DNA from: UBA9676 sp036522155
GTDB taxonomy: Bacteria; Actinomycetota; Actinomycetes; Streptosporangiales; Streptosporangiaceae
Assembly: GCA_036522155.1 (NCBI GenBank)
Contig: DATDGI010000233.1
Location: forward strand, 1 to 5,980
Reading direction: 5' to 3'
Length of the DNA: 5,980 bases
In this document: piece after piece, positions 5,404-5,980 of the stretch
Layout: the number at the start of each line of letters is the position of its first letter
How positions within the stretch are numbered: position 1 is the first letter of the stretch
Notes under the pieces: model-generated
Seen by the model: the letters and a program-made list of their open reading frames with translations, nothing else
Database searches by the model: none
Told to the model about the DNA's origin: nothing
Position numbers and translations under genes: made by a program

Positions 5404-5980
5404 ATGGGTGAGGCGGCGCCGCTGCCCAAGCATGCGACGGCCAGCGTCTTCGTGTTCTGCCCGCTGCCGGGGGGCTGGCACATCGGGCTGATCAGCCACC
5501 CCCGGCTACGCCGGATGATGATCCCGGGCGGGCACGTCGAGGCGGCCGAGTCGGTGGCGGAGGCGGCCGTCCGCGAGGTGGCCGAGGAAGCCGGGCTGGT
5601 GGTGGACCTGCTGCCACCGCCGGCCGCGCCGCTGCCGGGCGGCTACCGGCCGCACCGGGTGCCGCCACCGTGGTGGACCGTGGAATACCAGGTCCCGCCC
5701 GACAGCCATCTGGCCGTCGCGCATATCCACGTCGATCACCTCTACGTGGCGGTGACGAGCCTGCCCCGGCCGGTCTCCGAGCCTGCCCACCCGTTCGGCT
5801 GGTATCCGGCGGCCGACCTGCCCGGGCTGGAGATGTTCGACGACGCCAGGATCCTGGCCGGCACGCTGCTGGCCGGCCTGGCCGACAGTGCCGCTGACGG
5901 CGGAGCCGGGGCCGGCGGAGCCGGCGCTAGCGGCCAGGTACTCGTCACCGCCATCCTCGCCCGGCTCGCGGTGGAAGACG
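5404..5980 (+). CDS. Nudix hydrolase, C-terminus beyond window
   Basis: An open frame runs from the ATG at 5404 to the window end with no stop; 192 complete codons are visible. Residues 40-65 contain a perfect Nudix box, G-x5-E-x7-REVxEExGL: Gly43, Glu49, then REVAEEAGL at 57-65. The glutamates of REVAEE bind the Mg or Mn ions used to hydrolyse nucleoside diphosphates linked to another group. Before it, KHATASVFVF (9-18), GWHIGLISHP (24-33) and MMIPGGH (38-44) are the expected first strands; HIHVDHLYVAV and FGWYPAADLPGLEMFDD (about 141-157) complete the domain. The substrate is unknown; this architecture is common among uncharacterised actinobacterial Nudix proteins. After the domain comes an Ala/Gly stretch (about residues 165-176), then a helical segment (VLVTAILARLAVED) that continues off the window. 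An in-frame ATG at 5383 would add seven residues. Confidence 0.9.
   Translation, partial: MGEAAPLPKHATASVFVFCPLPGGWHIGLISHPRLRRMMIPGGHVEAAESVAEAAVREVAEEAGLVVDLLPPPAAPLPGGYRPHRVPPPWWTVEYQVPPDSHLAVAHIHVDHLYVAVTSLPRPVSEPAHPFGWYPAADLPGLEMFDDARILAGTLLAGLADSAADGGAGAGGAGASGQVLVTAILARLAVED

Noticed and set aside
4840..5499. A 219-codon minus-strand frame spanning the small secreted gene and the intergenic region
   Set aside because: It runs through the signal-peptide gene in another frame and through the start of the Nudix gene, and its composition is non-protein-like.

Overview
The window is very GC-rich. Its coding frames have G/C-biased third codon positions, and it mixes leaderless genes with genes that have a Shine-Dalgarno site. 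It encodes a Tat-exported esterase and a PadR regulator next to a membrane protein of a type common in Actinobacteria. All this points to a chromosomal segment of an actinomycete; an affiliation near Streptosporangiales is only a guess. I see no insertion sequence, phage gene, CRISPR array, tRNA or rRNA.

Layout. (1) 1-220, plus strand: the last part of an exonuclease III-type AP endonuclease that begins before the window. (2) 286-2184, plus strand: a 632-residue polytopic membrane protein resembling GT-C glycosyltransferases, with an extended -10 box placed for leaderless transcription from its GTG. (3) 2174-2241: a convergent gap of about 54 bp made almost entirely of 17-bp imperfect tandem repeats, with a hairpin over the upstream stop codon. 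(4) 4630 down to 2239, minus strand: a compact operon of a PadR-family repressor, a multi-pass membrane protein and a Tat-signal alpha/beta-hydrolase esterase. Both junctions are 4-bp start/stop overlaps. The operon starts from a good -35/-10 promoter that puts the transcription start on the padR ATG, and three TACCGA hexamers surround its -35 box. (5) 4691-4862: non-coding, with a strong hairpin likely ending the next gene. (6) 5156 down to 4863, minus strand: a 97-residue secreted Ser/Thr/Ala-rich protein with a signal peptide and one His/Cys/Met/His cluster. (7) 5157-5403: a divergent intergenic region with several hairpins. (8) 5404 to beyond the end, plus strand: a Nudix hydrolase with a perfect Nudix box, cut off by the window edge.

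How the genes work together. The clearest functional unit is the PadR operon. A small repressor probably controls its own promoter, and so also a membrane protein with a cytoplasmic N-terminal helical domain and an exported esterase. This looks like an envelope-associated, ligand-responsive module, but neither the inducer nor the esterase substrate can be read from the sequence. The other genes look independently transcribed. I do not see convincing evidence of a wholly new system. The best leads are the PadR operon with its repeat-decorated leaderless promoter and the small secreted protein.
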